Shown here one piece after another: positions 36,701 to 45,028 of a DNA stretch of 64,000 bases. The translations under genes were made by a program, and so were the position numbers. How positions within the stretch are numbered: the first letter of the stretch is position 1; every line of letters begins with the position of its first letter. The notes below the pieces were generated by a model. It was not told the origin of the DNA, made no database searches, and saw only the letters and a list, made by a program, of their open reading frames with translations. Source of the DNA: Bacillota bacterium. Its GTDB lineage: Bacteria > Bacillota > Clostridia > Lachnospirales > Lachnospiraceae. Location of the stretch: assembly GCA_023395555.1 (NCBI GenBank), contig JAEWYQ010000063.1, forward strand, positions 1 to 64,000, written 5' to 3'.

Positions 36701-38141
36701 TATTCGCCTGAAGCCGTCCCATAAGCTGCTTCCATTCCTGGGCCTGCTTCTGCTCCGCGGCCTCCTTCTCCGATATGATTTCCAGCTCCTCCCGTTTGGA
36801 TAGCTGCTGCTCCTCCAGCTCCTCAAGGTACTTTTCCTGCTTTTCTACCGCATCTTCATAACGGCACCTGAGATTGTAGCCTAATTGGTTCCGCTCCGGA
36901 AGAAGCTCCTTTTCCTGCGCCCTTAAGACCTCCAGCTTATTCTCCAGCAGCAGCACCTCACCGGAGCACTCTCTGTATTCCTCATATAATCCGGCGCATT
37001 CCATAGTATGCAGCCGGAAGCTTAAGGCATCAATCCTCTCCTGAAGCTGAGTCCTGGCCTGTTCCCTGTCTTCCTGCTTCTTGAATAAGAGCTCCAGCTC
37101 ATCCATAAGACAATACAGCTGATAGGATGCCTCTTCATACCGGATATTCTGCAGCTGCTGCTCCAGAACGGTAAGCCTCTCCTCCAGTATCTCCCGCTCT
37201 CCGGTTCTTTTCTCCAGCAGGACACTCAGGCATTTTCTGAGATATGCAAGCTTTTCCTCGTATTGAAGCTTCTCCTGCCGGGCAATGCGAAACTGCTGCG
37301 CACTCTCCCGTATCAGCTCCGCATCCGACCGGAAGGCTGCAATGGTTTCCTTCCGCTCGATCTTCGACTGATTTTCCTTATATTGAAGAATAAATTTATG
37401 GATGATACCGGCAAACTCTTTCATCCGGTTTTCCTCCTTGTTTAACTTACTCTCCACTGCGGACAGAAACCATTTTTCTACCAGCCCCGCCTCGTCCTTG
37501 GCGTCCTTAAACAGCTCCGATAAACCAGATTCCTTCAGATTTACTTTCTTAATAATAGCTTCCCATTCTGTATTGTTAATCTGGAATTCCCTCAGCCTGT
37601 CAAAATATTTCCTTTGGTGGGCCGTCTGATTCAAATCAAAATATTGAAAATTCAGCCCTCTCTCTCTCCTCGCTTCCTCAAACAGCAATTTACAGGCATG
37701 AAAGCCCTTGAGCTTCTTAGTTCTCCCTTCCGTCTCAATCACCGGAAGATTGTGAATGTCGAAGGGATTGGATTCCCGATATTCGTGAACAAAGCTCACA
37801 ATATCCAGTTCTTCCTTACTATCTTCCTCCGCCTCCTGCCTTTGACGAACCATCATTCCCACCAGAACATATCCTGCTCCCCCATCCAGAATCCATTCTG
37901 TCAGGAGAAAGGTGGGCCTGACCGTGGTAAAAAAGCTGGCAAAGGCACGGTCCGCGGTATCCCGGTACCGTCTTCTGACGAAGGGAGCGATCATCATCTG
38001 TACCAGAACCGATTTACCGCCGCCGTTTTGAAGGGAGAGCAAGGTACTGTCCCCCTCAAAACGGAAGGTTTCGTCCTCAATCCGCATCGCATTGTTATTA
38101 TAATTCAGATTGATTGCCCGAAAGCAGTTAATCTTACTCAT
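33714..38141 (-). CDS. jetC: Wadjet JetC, SMC-like ATPase
   Basis: A 1475-residue SMC/MukB-type ATPase. The N-terminal head has the Walker A NGGGKSVLVQ (39-48) after LNYNNNAMRIEDETFRFEGDSTLLSL. Two very long Glu/Arg/Leu-rich coiled coils (about 280-620 and 790-1200) surround a central hinge-like region around 630-760. The C-terminal head has the ABC signature NSGGEGFLSAFVVLSS and Walker B VLVMDNPFAQTNA. In Wadjet, JetABC forms a loop-extruding condensin-like motor that recognises small circular DNA and hands it to the JetD nuclease. The ATG overlaps the jetB stop by eight bases, giving translational coupling. Length and order fit a Wadjet operon. Confidence 0.93.
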   Translation of the reverse strand: MSKINCFRAINLNYNNNAMRIEDETFRFEGDSTLLSLQNGGGKSVLVQMMIAPFVRRRYRDTADRAFASFFTTVRPTFLLTEWILDGGAGYVLVGMMVRQRQEAEEDSKEELDIVSFVHEYRESNPFDIHNLPVIETEGRTKKLKGFHACKLLFEEARRERGLNFQYFDLNQTAHQRKYFDRLREFQINNTEWEAIIKKVNLKESGLSELFKDAKDEAGLVEKWFLSAVESKLNKEENRMKEFAGIIHKFILQYKENQSKIERKETIAAFRSDAELIRESAQQFRIARQEKLQYEEKLAYLRKCLSVLLEKRTGEREILEERLTVLEQQLQNIRYEEASYQLYCLMDELELLFKKQEDREQARTQLQERIDALSFRLHTMECAGLYEEYRECSGEVLLLENKLEVLRAQEKELLPERNQLGYNLRCRYEDAVEKQEKYLEELEEQQLSKREELEIISEKEAAEQKQAQEWKQLMGRLQANIKVFDKEEQEFNKRYGTRLERNILGVYEEGALEVMKAQLENALEELQRKLMRQRSKKVQMDESLTSFGRDMEDHNARLGELKQQSMYHKERLAGYEEQLEARRMILRFMGLGEAELFQPQRIGECFNRKIEELGQAKRSLERKGEELEEEYRKLETGKLLELPGEFSELLRNMDISYVYGMDWLKKNGNSAAVNQKLVQQNPMLPYSIIMSGRELKQLAAARIDFYTSFPVPIIRREDLAFHQEEEVSCIYEMNKISFFVLFNHHLLDAAALKELLEQKQTELNRIGKLLGQKETEIREYEDRYNAIKYQTVTESSYRSCIAELEACSYQTGSLEKELNELRERKEVLQRQQRELQSEIEQGNRQEANIRSQIQDFEKLYRQYGDYLKERKELEQIGRDLEILGRKIAERKQRIAEINEFIQASGINRERERMKLRDLQRKLNEYQSYQTGEWIHKDLEDLEARFEALTRKISEDQLQLEESLGRAKDRFDKKQQQLLDKEALYGLSEPDYKDVKMDAFTEREVRRERSSQEERLGRIREEYNQVSTSIAVLENRVREGKMLLEERFEKLEPIPRERIVDLEFKKRARLILADLEKEKEQKNSCGEKIACYENNLSGLAEFDQLTTEQSFLFETELSAMNKSSLEELEGKEWIAFRGRLVRDYRKSDEVQDEKREALGKCLDGIAGKKKYEEEFFKRPLETLTHLAHEPKGILEQLEIILSSFHALLEKLEVDIAIVEREQAKVTEMLLDYICEIHKNLGKIDRNSTITVRERSIKMLKIKLPEWEEQESIYQQRMRGFMEGLIISGLQRLDQNENLEEMIGSNVTTRNLYDTIVGIGNVGIRLYKIEAQREYPITWAEVAKNSGGEGFLSAFVVLSSLLSYMRREDTDLFYEKEEGKVLVMDNPFAQTNAAHLLKPLMDIARKNNTQLICLSGLGGESIYNRFDNIYVLNLMESGLQKDVQYLKGEHIKGEKPILTIRASQVKVEEMEQMELLF

Positions 38142-38844
38142 TCTCTTTCACCCCCAGAACCCGCATGACCCGGTTATAATTATTTTTATTCAGCAGGTTA
38201 AAATCCATAAAATGATCCAGCTTCCTGGTCGTCTTAATCATTTCATCCTCTTCGATATAGTCAATTAGCCCCTGTTTTTGCAAAAAAGCCAGGATTGTAT
38301 GCAGAAATCCCGCCTTGCTGGTCCTCTGCCGGCTTCCCTTATCGTCACTGCGCAGGGCTTCAAATGCCTCCTGCATATTGGTAAAAGCAAGCCCTCCCTG
38401 CTCTTCCTCCTGCTGATTGGAAACGCCTTCTCTTAGCCGTTCCGTAATGCAATTCATCAGCTCTCCCACCTTCATAAAATCTCTGGTCTTGCTGGAACTG
38501 CTCTGTCCGTCATAGAATTCCACCAGCAGGGTCAGGATGACGAATTGAGAGAGATAATAATCTTTGTCTGTAGCGGTGGATTTGCATAGCGCAGCTTTAA
38601 GCAATGCCTTGGAATAGCCTAGGAAGTCATTCTCCTCCTTGGGAATCAGATAGATTACATTGCCATACCTCTCAATATTGCTCCCCGCCGCTTCTCCCTG
38701 GCACTTCACCAGATGCATGACAGTTTCCTTCTCCGTATATGCCTTATAAAGCTCTAATTCCTCTTCTTCCTTCAGTTCCCTATACTGCAGCAGATAATAG
38801 AAAATCATCTGGCTTGCTGTAATATCCTCCAGTTCATACGTCAT
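38134..38844 (-). CDS. jetB: Wadjet JetB, MukE/kite-like subunit
   Basis: A 236-residue protein of winged-helix character (DUF6063-like, from memory), matching the MukE/ScpB-type kite subunit of the Wadjet condensin. Its interior has YYLSQFVILTLLVEFYDGQ and a C-terminal LIDYIEEDEMIKTTRKLDHFMDF wing. It binds the kleisin JetA and shapes the complex on DNA. GGAGG lies six bases before ATG 38844. It follows jetA by 11 bases and overlaps jetC. Confidence 0.85.
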   Translation of the reverse strand: MTYELEDITASQMIFYYLLQYRELKEEEELELYKAYTEKETVMHLVKCQGEAAGSNIERYGNVIYLIPKEENDFLGYSKALLKAALCKSTATDKDYYLSQFVILTLLVEFYDGQSSSSKTRDFMKVGELMNCITERLREGVSNQQEEEQGGLAFTNMQEAFEALRSDDKGSRQRTSKAGFLHTILAFLQKQGLIDYIEEDEMIKTTRKLDHFMDFNLLNKNNYNRVMRVLGVKENE

Positions 38845-38855
38845 ACCGGCCCTCC

Positions 38856-40457
38856 TTATTCAATCCGAAACACTACATTGCTGCACCGTATTTTCTTCAT
38901 CACACCGCTTTCGCTGGCCACATTCTGAAATTCAACAGCCTCTCCCTCTGTTTTGCTTACCTCCAGCCGTCTCAGCCTCCGAAAGGCTTCCTGCTCCTCC
39001 GCCACCTCCAGCAGGCACAGATTAATCTGAAAATCCTTGACGGTATCCGTAAAATGCTCCTCCCGCTCTTTTCGCAGGCTATCAAAGAGGAATTCCTTAT
39101 TCTTGATTAATTCCACCATGATTTCCCGGAATATCTCCAGATTGGGAATGAGCCTTTCCCTGTCCTCCGGGGTCAGAAGCTCCTTCAGCTCCAGGAGGGA
39201 GATCTCCCCGCATGGAACCGTATAACCCAGAATACACTGCAGACTTTCCTTATAGTCCCTCAGCTTCTCCTCCAGTCTCCTCTGCTGCTCCAGCCTCCAG
39301 ATCTCGTCATCAAAATCCTCTAACTCCTCCGCCTCTTCCGGCTCCCTCGCCTTTATGCTTTTCTGATATTCAAAGGCCTTGCCTATGTGATAGGTCTTGT
39401 CCGGCTCCCGATTGAACAGGGGTCTCAGGAAGAAGTCCAGCCGGTCCAAATGCTCCGGGTTCTGTAAAATCGGACGATATAATTCATTGCGGAAGGAGAA
39501 CCGCTTAATCAGGGACATCTGTGACAGGGCTTCCAATTCCTTTGTATACATAGCCTTCAGATCAAAATGTGTGGAGAGAAGCCTCTGATACTCATCCAGT
39601 GCCCGGTTAATATAGCCTTCTATAATCTTTAGATTTCTCAGATTGCCGGCTTCCCTTTCCTCCAGCTTCTCCACATGAATATCCTGCTGCTCCATCTGTT
39701 CTACCAGCTTTCTGACATGCTCCCGGTAGCCGCTGAATTTATTCTTCGTATCATCGATGGTCATGAGATTATCATCCAGAATCCGGCTGTATTCCGGCAC
39801 GGTGAACTGCAGCGCATTCTGCCTGATCTTGCGCATGGCTTCCTGCATTCTCTGAAGCTGGATTCGAAGGAGGTTGAAAATATACTTGATGTCATCCACC
39901 GCTTTATCATAGCTGGCCTTCTCCATATGGAGCTTGAAGATCATTTCATGAATAGTAAGCTTCATATTGCCCTCAATCTCCAGAGTGGACAGCATGAGAT
40001 TGTATCCGTCCTCCGTCAGATAGTATGAGGTTCTCCTTACGTCCTCGTGGATATAGATGATCTTATTGGCAATAAAGCTGATATGTATCTCCTGATATTG
40101 ACCCAGCTCATAATCAAAGCCATGGAAATACATTGCCTTGCCATCGTCACACAGAATAACATTTACTAAAAAATCTCCCAGCTCCTTGCACTGATCGTAG
40201 GATATCTGTTTTTTCAGCCATTTTATATTAATGGTATCAATAAAGCTGCCGATATCGTCCATAGTACAAGCCTCATCCTTCAAGGACTGTTCCATAATAT
40301 ATAAAAGAACAGAGAAAATGAGATTCGTCTGTTCGTATAGGGTATCAAAGCCATACTGCTTCCAGGTTCCCTTCTGTATGCTGTTGCGAAAGAGCATTGC
40401 GTAGGAACCAATGCTCTTCATTCTCTTTGTAAAGTCCTTTAGAAAATCCAGTTCCAT
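38856..40457 (-). CDS. jetA: Wadjet JetA, kleisin-like subunit
   Basis: A 533-residue, largely helical protein with an N-terminal winged-helix region (MELDFLKDFTKRMKSIGSYAMLFRNSIQKGTWKQYGF), long amphipathic helices (about 190-330) and a C-terminal wing (NVASESGVMKKIRCSNVVFRIE). This matches the DUF5716-type JetA proteins of non-type-I Wadjet systems, which act like MukF/kleisin to bridge the JetC heads. It is 34 bases after jetD and 11 before jetB in the same transcript. Confidence 0.87.
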   Translation of the reverse strand: MELDFLKDFTKRMKSIGSYAMLFRNSIQKGTWKQYGFDTLYEQTNLIFSVLLYIMEQSLKDEACTMDDIGSFIDTINIKWLKKQISYDQCKELGDFLVNVILCDDGKAMYFHGFDYELGQYQEIHISFIANKIIYIHEDVRRTSYYLTEDGYNLMLSTLEIEGNMKLTIHEMIFKLHMEKASYDKAVDDIKYIFNLLRIQLQRMQEAMRKIRQNALQFTVPEYSRILDDNLMTIDDTKNKFSGYREHVRKLVEQMEQQDIHVEKLEEREAGNLRNLKIIEGYINRALDEYQRLLSTHFDLKAMYTKELEALSQMSLIKRFSFRNELYRPILQNPEHLDRLDFFLRPLFNREPDKTYHIGKAFEYQKSIKAREPEEAEELEDFDDEIWRLEQQRRLEEKLRDYKESLQCILGYTVPCGEISLLELKELLTPEDRERLIPNLEIFREIMVELIKNKEFLFDSLRKEREEHFTDTVKDFQINLCLLEVAEEQEAFRRLRRLEVSKTEGEAVEFQNVASESGVMKKIRCSNVVFRIE

Positions 40458-40491
40458 ACCTTAACCATACCTTTCCTCTGCCGAAAGCTTC

Positions 40492-41493
40492 TTAAAAATC
40501 TTTTCTCTGAAGAATTTCCTGGGGAATATACCTGTTTTTCTGAAGCAGCAGCTTCATCTGCATTTGTACCTCCTCCGAGAAATAGGAAAAGAATTCGCCG
40601 CCAATCCTGCTGTTCTGCCCTTCCTTCATCGTGGGCAAATCTACCCCCTCCGCTTTTTGAAGCATGGCCTCATAGGCGACACAAAAGGGCTGCAGTCTGA
40701 CCCTGTCCCGAAAGCTTTCCTGCAGTCCTTCAAATATAATAATCCCTTCATAGTCCAGATCACCAAAATACAGGATTTCATTTTCCGGATCATTCCAATA
40801 GGGTTCCACACAGAAGGTAAAGTCCCGGAAGGATCTATGGATGCTCTTCCCTCCGCCGTATACCAATGTTCCAATCTCTTCCCCTAATATGGTCGAATGC
40901 TTGTCCAACAGATGCTGCCTCATACTGTAGAAGGTATCCTTATTCTCTATGATCAAAAGCTTCTGCGGCACTCTCTTGTGATGGGAATAATAAGCCAGGG
41001 GTTCCGTGGTATCATATACATTCAGGTCATCGGGCGTCAGACCCAGTTTTTTCAAAAGCCTGATTCCGCCTCCCATCTTCAAATATTTCTCCCTGCTCCA
41101 GATATCAAAGCTCCTCTCATTATAGGATGCCGGCTCTTTCAGGCATTCGCTCTGCTCTTTGATAAAGGTATTTAAAGACATTATAAACGGCCTATCCTTC
41201 TGATAAGCTTCTATATTCCTTATATAATAATCATTTTTTAACATTGGAACCAATTGATACATCAGTTCCTCACGGCAGGTCCTGTCATCCTTCGCCTCCC
41301 GAATGATATGATATGCCCGGTGAAGAGCCGGTTTCTTTCCATTCAGCCCGGATCGAAAAACCGGTGAGATCCGGCCCATGCTTGTCAAGTTATGGATCAG
41401 CTCTGCTAAATCGGAATAGTCCATCACCCTCATGAATTCCCGGAGCTCCTCCAGAGTGATTTTGTTTTTCGGAAAATCAGTTATTTTTCTCAT
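40492..41493 (-). CDS. jetD: Wadjet JetD, Toprim nuclease
   Basis: A 333-residue protein with a helical DNA-binding N-terminal part and a C-terminal Toprim-like domain (DUF2220-type). The metal-binding residues can be placed: Glu183 in LLIIENKDTFY and Asp245/Asp247 in YFGDLDYEG; the preceding LVYGGGKSIHR is also conserved in the family. JetD cuts closed-circular DNA trapped by JetABC. Here it is the first gene of the operon, whereas jetD comes last in the type I operon. AAGGA lies six bases before ATG 41493, and a promoter is at 41524-41552. Confidence 0.92.
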   Translation of the reverse strand: MRKITDFPKNKITLEELREFMRVMDYSDLAELIHNLTSMGRISPVFRSGLNGKKPALHRAYHIIREAKDDRTCREELMYQLVPMLKNDYYIRNIEAYQKDRPFIMSLNTFIKEQSECLKEPASYNERSFDIWSREKYLKMGGGIRLLKKLGLTPDDLNVYDTTEPLAYYSHHKRVPQKLLIIENKDTFYSMRQHLLDKHSTILGEEIGTLVYGGGKSIHRSFRDFTFCVEPYWNDPENEILYFGDLDYEGIIIFEGLQESFRDRVRLQPFCVAYEAMLQKAEGVDLPTMKEGQNSRIGGEFFSYFSEEVQMQMKLLLQKNRYIPQEILQRKDF

Positions 41494-41523
41494 AAAGTTT
41501 CCTTACTAAATATAATTTCATTT

Positions 41524-41552
41524 ATTATACAATGTTTGATAACCCTATGCAA
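41524..41552 (-). promoter_or_regulatory. Promoter of the Wadjet operon
   Basis: On the minus strand TTGCAT (41547-41552), 17 bases, then a consensus TATAAT (41524-41529), about 30 bases before jetD. The -35 is only a partial match. Confidence 0.55.
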
Positions 41553-41559
41553 TGGTACA

Positions 41560-42291
41560 TTATTTTTTCTTTGCTGAGATAATCAGCATCATGGGCCTGC
41601 GCAGCTCATCCGCCATTCCTTCCACCGTTTGAAGCAGATGTGCCGACGGCTGGGGTTCTACAACACCCGTCACTTCAAAGCCTCCTTGTATCAAACCGTT
41701 CAGATAGGTTGTGAGTGTCCTGTGGTATTTGATCACTTCTTCCCCAAGAAATTCAGCCGTTCTCGCGCCTTCAAAGAAATACCGGTCTACGGGAAAATGA
41801 AGAATTTTTCCGTTTTCATCATAATACCAGTTCTGACTCCCATAAGCCGTGAAAACCGGATGTTCAACAGAGAAAACAAAATCTCCCCCAGATACAAGGC
41901 AGCCGGATACTCTTTCAACGATCTGTCCGAAATCTTCTATATAATGAAAGGCAAGGGAACTGATTACTGTGTCAAATGAATCTTTCTGAAAAGTGATCTC
42001 TTCTATCGGCATTCTCATATAGGAAATTTTCTTATCCGTTTTTTCTTCTGCCACAGCCAGCATTTTCTCCGAGATATCCACTCCTGTAATCGCTTTTGCT
42101 CCATGCTCTGCGGCATATTGACAATGCCAGCCAAATCCGCATCCTAAATCCAGAACCCGTTTATCCTTAAAACCTGGCAGCATTGCTTCCAGGGTCTTCC
42201 ACTCACCGGCACCGGCAAGTCCCTTTGTCGAACGATCCATCTTGCTGTATTTTTCAAAAAACACCTTATCATCATATTTATTCTGTTTCAT
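41560..42291 (-). CDS. Class I SAM-dependent methyltransferase
   Basis: A 243-residue methyltransferase of the Methyltransf_11 type. VLDLGCGFGWHCQYAAEHGA is the SAM-binding motif I, GVDISEKML motif II, and FDTVISSLAFHYIED the post-II motif. The acceptor substrate is unknown. ATG 42291 is used because GGAGAG lies seven bases before it; the ATG at 42306 overlaps that ribosome site. It is transcribed towards the Wadjet operon, and 66 bases separate it from jetD, so read-through from here could also feed Wadjet. Confidence 0.88.
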   Translation of the reverse strand: MKQNKYDDKVFFEKYSKMDRSTKGLAGAGEWKTLEAMLPGFKDKRVLDLGCGFGWHCQYAAEHGAKAITGVDISEKMLAVAEEKTDKKISYMRMPIEEITFQKDSFDTVISSLAFHYIEDFGQIVERVSGCLVSGGDFVFSVEHPVFTAYGSQNWYYDENGKILHFPVDRYFFEGARTAEFLGEEVIKYHRTLTTYLNGLIQGGFEVTGVVEPQPSAHLLQTVEGMADELRRPMMLIISAKKK

Positions 42292-42440
42292 ATTTAATCT
42301 CTCCATGCAAATTGCTTATCTTTATCTGTCGATATTATACACTCTCCGCAAGCGTCCATGAGATGGCGCTTCGTGCCAGGATGCGAACTCCACCCTGCTC
42401 CGGCGCGGTTATAATGCTAACGACATTATAACATAACATT

Positions 42441-42620
42441 TGCAGATTAAGAAACACGTTTTATATTATTGTTATACATACTATAAGAATAACTGCACCA
42501 TATTGTACACCTCGATTACAGGAACATGTTTTATGTTCCTGTAATACACATTATGAGAATAACTGCACTGCATTGTACACCTCGATTACAGGAACATGTT
42601 TTATGTTCCTGTAATATATT
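42441..42620. repeat. 70-bp tandem repeats with 13-bp palindromic arms
   Basis: Two nearly identical 70-bp units (42481-42550 and 42551-42620) stand head to tail. A degenerate partial unit precedes them in exact register (42441-42480). Each full unit contains a perfect inverted repeat, ATTACAGGAACAT-GTTTT-ATGTTCCTGTAAT by arms (42515-42545 and 42585-42615). The array ends 29 bases before the start codon of the choloylglycine-hydrolase-family gene. It could be a double operator, or a pair of RNA hairpins in the leader. Confidence 0.85.
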
Positions 42621-42649
42621 ATATAAACAGCATTCCGGAGGTAGTCCGT

Positions 42650-43570
42650 ATGTGTACTGCAATGACTCTGCAATCTCAGTCCGGAGAGCAATTCTTCGGC
42701 CGTACCATGGATTTCTCACATGATATTATACCCCGTCCTTATATCGTCCCCAGCTCTTATCAATGGAACAGCAGCTTGAACATTAATAATGTTTTCCAAG
42801 ATTCCTACCGATTTATCGGCCTGGGTCAGGAACTGGATGGAATCCTTGGTTTTTTTGATGGTGTCAATGAGAAAGGCTTTGCCGCAGCGGTCCTGTACTT
42901 TGCCGGATATGCCCGTTATGGCACAATGCCCGCCGGCAAGGGTACCGAAGCAGTGGCATCCATTGATTTTCTCCACTACATCCTGGGCAGATGCGCTTCT
43001 GTAGAGGAATTATCCCAACTGGTAAACCATACCTCCATCATCGGTATTCCCGATCCGGTCACCCATACCATAGCACCGCTGCACTGGATTGCCACCGACA
43101 GAAGCGGAGCATGTGCGGTAATTGAACCAACAGAAAAAGGTCTGGAATTAATCAACAATCCTATTGGCGTTATGTCCAATAGCCCTGATTTCCGATGGCA
43201 TATAACTAATTTGAGAAACTATATGGGAGCGGTTCCGACACAGACAGAGAAGGTTTTCTGGAATAATGCCCAGTTAACCCCCTTCGGCCAAGCCGGGGGA
43301 ACGTTTCCCCTTCCGGGCGGCTTTACCTCTCCGGAACGTTTTGTGCGGACCGCTTATCTGAAGGCACATATCCCTGTGCCGAAGGACAGCCGGGAGGCAA
43401 TTACCGCATGCTTTCATATCATGGAAAGTGTCTCCATCCCAAAAGGAGCGGTAATAACCAGCCAGGATGCTTATGACTATACAAAATATACGGCATTTAT
43501 GAATACCAATACCTGTGAATACTTTTATAAAACCTATGATGATCTGTACATCACTTCTGTCAGCCTCTGA
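42650..43570 (+). CDS. Choloylglycine hydrolase/penicillin V acylase family protein
   Basis: A 306-residue Ntn-hydrolase starting MCTAM, so that Cys2 becomes the N-terminal nucleophile after Met removal. FFGRTMDFS supplies the conserved Arg and Asp, and INNPIGVMSNSPDFRWH contains the conserved Asn region. The family (Cbah) includes bile-salt hydrolases, penicillin V acylases and N-acyl-homoserine-lactone-type amidases; the exact substrate cannot be assigned. ATG 42650 is fixed by the nucleophile and by GGAGG eight bases upstream; the longer frame from 42596 would bury the cysteine. It is one of the few plus-strand genes, and tandem palindromic repeats precede it. Confidence 0.9.
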   Translation: MCTAMTLQSQSGEQFFGRTMDFSHDIIPRPYIVPSSYQWNSSLNINNVFQDSYRFIGLGQELDGILGFFDGVNEKGFAAAVLYFAGYARYGTMPAGKGTEAVASIDFLHYILGRCASVEELSQLVNHTSIIGIPDPVTHTIAPLHWIATDRSGACAVIEPTEKGLELINNPIGVMSNSPDFRWHITNLRNYMGAVPTQTEKVFWNNAQLTPFGQAGGTFPLPGGFTSPERFVRTAYLKAHIPVPKDSREAITACFHIMESVSIPKGAVITSQDAYDYTKYTAFMNTNTCEYFYKTYDDLYITSVSL

Positions 43571-43605
43571 CATGCGGAAACAGAAACTCATACACAGAAA
43601 GGATA

Positions 43606-43668
43606 TTATTCCTCCAAAAGCTTAGCAATACTCTTTTCAAAAGCAGCCGTGATATCATAAAGTGTCAT
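43606..43668 (-). CDS. Tiny 20-residue ORF with a strong ribosome site
   Basis: The minus strand encodes MTLYDITAAFEKSIAKLLEE, preceded by AAAGGAG seven bases before the ATG at 43668. It could be a short peptide or the beginning of a truncated gene. The opening MTLYDIT recalls phage-type small proteins (Gp157-like), but the match is too short to claim. The rest of the 43571-43780 gap shows nothing else. Confidence 0.35.
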   Translation of the reverse strand: MTLYDITAAFEKSIAKLLEE

Positions 43669-43785
43669 TTTCATTCTCCTTTGAAAAAATCATATTTTAA
43701 GCAATTTAATTGTATCACACATATATATCACCGTCAATAGTTCTTCTTTTACACACAATGATGCTTTTCTGGCTGCTTGTATGTA

Positions 43786-43794
43786 TGATATAAT
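43786..43794 (+). promoter_or_regulatory. Extended -10 promoter of the metallo-beta-lactamase gene
   Basis: TATAAT at 43789-43794 with TG one base upstream. No good -35 is seen, which is usual for extended -10 promoters. It lies about 85 bases before ATG 43881. Confidence 0.45.
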
Positions 43795-43880
43795 GAAAGC
43801 GGAATGAGCATGATGCGAGCTTGCTCGAAATCATGTGATTGGAAAATATCAATGAAACATATCATACAAGGAGATTCACA

Positions 43881-44969
43881 ATGAATAGAAATAAAAGAAA
43901 CAAAGCAGTAATTCTTCTTCCCCTAATTGGAATTGTAACCCTATTATTTATAGCAGTATGGATTCTGATACGCCCTGCTGCTTCCGATAATAATATACAG
44001 CCAACGGGCACTCCGAGTATTTCTCCAACCAATGCCTCTCCCACCCCTTCCGGCACTCCCCCGGCTATCTCTCCTACTGCAATCCTTACCCTTGCTCCCA
44101 CTCCTTCGGAGGTTGCCGCAAGCAATACACCTTCCCCCACAGCAAGCCCGGTCGTCCGGCTTCACTTTATTGATGTCGAACAGGGGGATTCCATTCTGAT
44201 CGAGGATAATGACCGCTTCATGCTCATCGATGCAGGTTTAAATGAAAAAGGAAATACCGTTACAAAATATTTAAAAAAGCTGGGAGTAGAAAGACTGGAT
44301 TATGTGATTGGCACTCATCCGCACAACGATCATATCGGAGGCCTTGATACCGTTATGAATGCCTTTGATGTAGATCATGTACTCCTGCCGGACGTTTCCA
44401 TTGATTCCGAGAATTACAAAGATGTGCTGGACGTAATTGCGGATAAGGAGCTTACTATTATTAGACCTGTGGTTGGGGATAACTATACTCTCGGCAATGC
44501 ATCCTTTGTCATCATCTCTCCCAATTCATCCGGCTATGAATCCTTGAATGATTATAGCATCGGAATAAAACTTACTTACGGAAATACTTCCTTCCTGCTG
44601 GCAGGTGATGCCCAGACTGTTTCAGAAGCCGAAATGTTGGAAAACGGCATTGATTTATCCGCCGACGTACTAAAGCTCAGTCACCATGGCTCTTCTACCA
44701 GCAGCACAATTAATTTTCTGGATAAGGTTAATCCGAACTACGCTGTGATCAGTGTTGGAAAAGGAAACAAATATGAGCATCCCCATTCCTTGACCATGCA
44801 GGTTATGAAGGACCGGGCTATTCATCTGTACCGGACTGACGAACAGGGCAGCATTGTCTTCACCACAGACGGCACCTCCATATCGGTTAATGCGGAGCCC
44901 TATGTAATCACTTCTTCCGACACGACTTCTGACGAAGCAGAAAAAGCTGCAATAGCAAAAGGATATTAA
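43881..44969 (+). CDS. Exported ComEC/Rec2-like metallo-beta-lactamase-fold hydrolase
   Basis: A protein of about 362 residues. A membrane anchor (about 9-30) is followed by a Pro/Thr/Ser-rich low-complexity linker of some 60 residues and then a beta-lactamase-fold domain. The domain has VRLHFIDVEQGDSILIE, the metal motif THPHNDHIGGLD, LLAGDAQ and LKLSHHGSSTSS. These are features of the soluble ComEC-like C-terminal family, often proposed to be extracellular nucleases or phosphodiesterases. ATG 43881 has AAGGAG seven bases upstream; the ATG at 43839 has none. The linker suggests display across the cell wall. The substrate is not known. Confidence 0.85.
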   Translation: MNRNKRNKAVILLPLIGIVTLLFIAVWILIRPAASDNNIQPTGTPSISPTNASPTPSGTPPAISPTAILTLAPTPSEVAASNTPSPTASPVVRLHFIDVEQGDSILIEDNDRFMLIDAGLNEKGNTVTKYLKKLGVERLDYVIGTHPHNDHIGGLDTVMNAFDVDHVLLPDVSIDSENYKDVLDVIADKELTIIRPVVGDNYTLGNASFVIISPNSSGYESLNDYSIGIKLTYGNTSFLLAGDAQTVSEAEMLENGIDLSADVLKLSHHGSSTSSTINFLDKVNPNYAVISVGKGNKYEHPHSLTMQVMKDRAIHLYRTDEQGSIVFTTDGTSISVNAEPYVITSSDTTSDEAEKAAIAKGY

Positions 44970-44973
44970 AAAA

Positions 44974-45014
44974 ATAAGGCCTCCCATGACAGAATAAATC
45001 ATGGAAGGCCTTAT
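44974..45014 (-). terminator. Strong stem-loop terminator (minus strand)
   Basis: ATAAGGCCTCCCATGA pairs with TCATGGAAGGCCTTAT apart from one bulged base, with a 9-base loop. On the minus strand seven T follow. It therefore ends transcription coming from the right, and may also serve the plus-strand hydrolase gene that stops at 44969. Confidence 0.7.
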
Positions 45015-45028
45015 CTGATGGCCGATTT

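Noticed and set aside
33798..38168. Several plus-strand frames of 60-184 codons across jetC
   Set aside because: They are antisense shadows of the long coiled-coil gene, with odd composition, no ribosome sites and no conserved motifs.
42441..42620. The repeat array as a CRISPR
   Set aside because: Units are nearly identical over their full 70 bp, with no variable spacers and only two to three copies, and no cas genes are present.
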